A stretch of DNA of 10,929 bases. It comes from Phoronis pallida (taxonomy: Eukaryota > Phoronida > Phoronidae). This document shows positions 1 through 10,929 of the stretch, one piece after another. The notes under the pieces are model-generated. The model did no database searches, was not told where the DNA came from, and saw only the letters and a list, made by a program, of their open reading frames with translations. The DNA is taken from NCBI GenBank assembly GCA_028565715.1, contig JAOXYC010221461.1, forward strand, positions 1 to 10,929, read 5' to 3'. Position 1 is the stretch's first letter. Each line of letters starts with the position of its first letter. Made by a program: the position numbers and the translations under genes.

Positions 1-416
1 GATCCGTAGCCTGGGTAATGATATTGGGTATTGTAAAGTGCTTTGAGTTTCTGAATCAAGAAAGTAAAGCGCTATATTAGAACTGGGTATTATTAATATT
101 ATTATTTTGTCGATACTCTATTGCATAAACAAGTATTGACAAAATGATCTAATGACCTCTATATTTAGTAGATGTGTGTGTTTTTGTTTTCTATGAAGAC
201 TACGTAGACTGCCCGTTCATTGGTCCTTTGTGCTTATTTTATCTCGTACAGAAAAGGCAAACAATGGAATTCTGAAAACTTAAGGCATGTTTTTGTGGGG
301 ACTGCACACTTATTCTATTAAAAAATATTGTAATCAGATATAGACGTTGTGTTGATGGACTTATCCCCTTTTTTCATAAAAAATAACTAGTTTAATTGAA
401 ATTTGTTTTTTTCAAG
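1..416 (+). other. 3' part of an upstream mcm9 intron
   Basis: AT-rich sequence with no stretch resembling the MCM9 zinc-binding region, which should precede exon 417-564. It ends in a T-run and CAAG at 413-416, a usable though not ideal acceptor. No repeat or RNA gene was recognised. Confidence 0.7.

Positions 417-10929
<10,513 letters not shown>

Noticed and set aside
1-416. Search for the upstream MCM9 exon with the zinc-binding cysteines.
   Set aside because: No CxxC-type pattern or matching residues in any frame; the region is intron.

Overview
The window is a piece of an animal nuclear genome carrying most of one split gene on the plus strand: mcm9, the minichromosome maintenance family helicase that works with MCM8 in homologous recombination and replication-fork repair. 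Twelve exons (417 to the window end) join through eleven GT-AG introns into one uninterrupted reading frame of 838 codons plus one base. The frame begins in the late N-terminal domain, covers the whole AAA+ ATPase core with every catalytic motif intact, and runs into a long low-complexity C-terminal tail that leaves the window still open. The start codon, the zinc-binding region and the stop codon lie outside. AT-rich introns of roughly 0.3-2 kb packed with small inverted-repeat elements, and a protein clearly MCM9-like but diverged from vertebrates, suggest an invertebrate, perhaps a marine lophotrochozoan such as a mollusc; that placement is a guess.

Layout: 1-416 is the end of an upstream intron. 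417-1691 holds three exons for the end of the N-terminal (OB-fold) domain and the linker into the ATPase. 2208-3658 holds three exons with Walker A, Walker B, sensor 1 and the arginine-finger motif. 4370-6739 holds three exons for the helical lid and sensor 2. 7340-9548 holds two short exons leaving the ATPase domain. 9842-10929 is the large tail exon, cut by the window end.

The introns are the unusual part. Intron 3 contains a near-perfect palindrome of about 260 bp whose loop is a tRNA-like sequence in antisense, so the acceptor stem continues into the palindrome stem. Intron 6 holds a 329-bp MITE-like element at a TA site. Intron 7 holds a 47-bp-arm hairpin, intron 8 a larger and older fold-back element, intron 10 a short terminal-inverted-repeat element, a direct repeat and a possible tRNA-like relic, and intron 1 a CpG-rich patch of ACATGT palindromes.

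The most interesting coding feature is at the last intron/exon junction. A 111-bp (37-codon) tandem duplication spans the splice acceptor. The upstream copy keeps the acceptor AG; the downstream copy has lost it by a G-to-A change. Former intron sequence is therefore now readable as in-frame protein and would insert a strongly hydrophobic stretch into a nuclear helicase, unless a weaker in-frame acceptor in the second copy is used. No second protein gene, rRNA, CRISPR array or bacterial-type element was seen.
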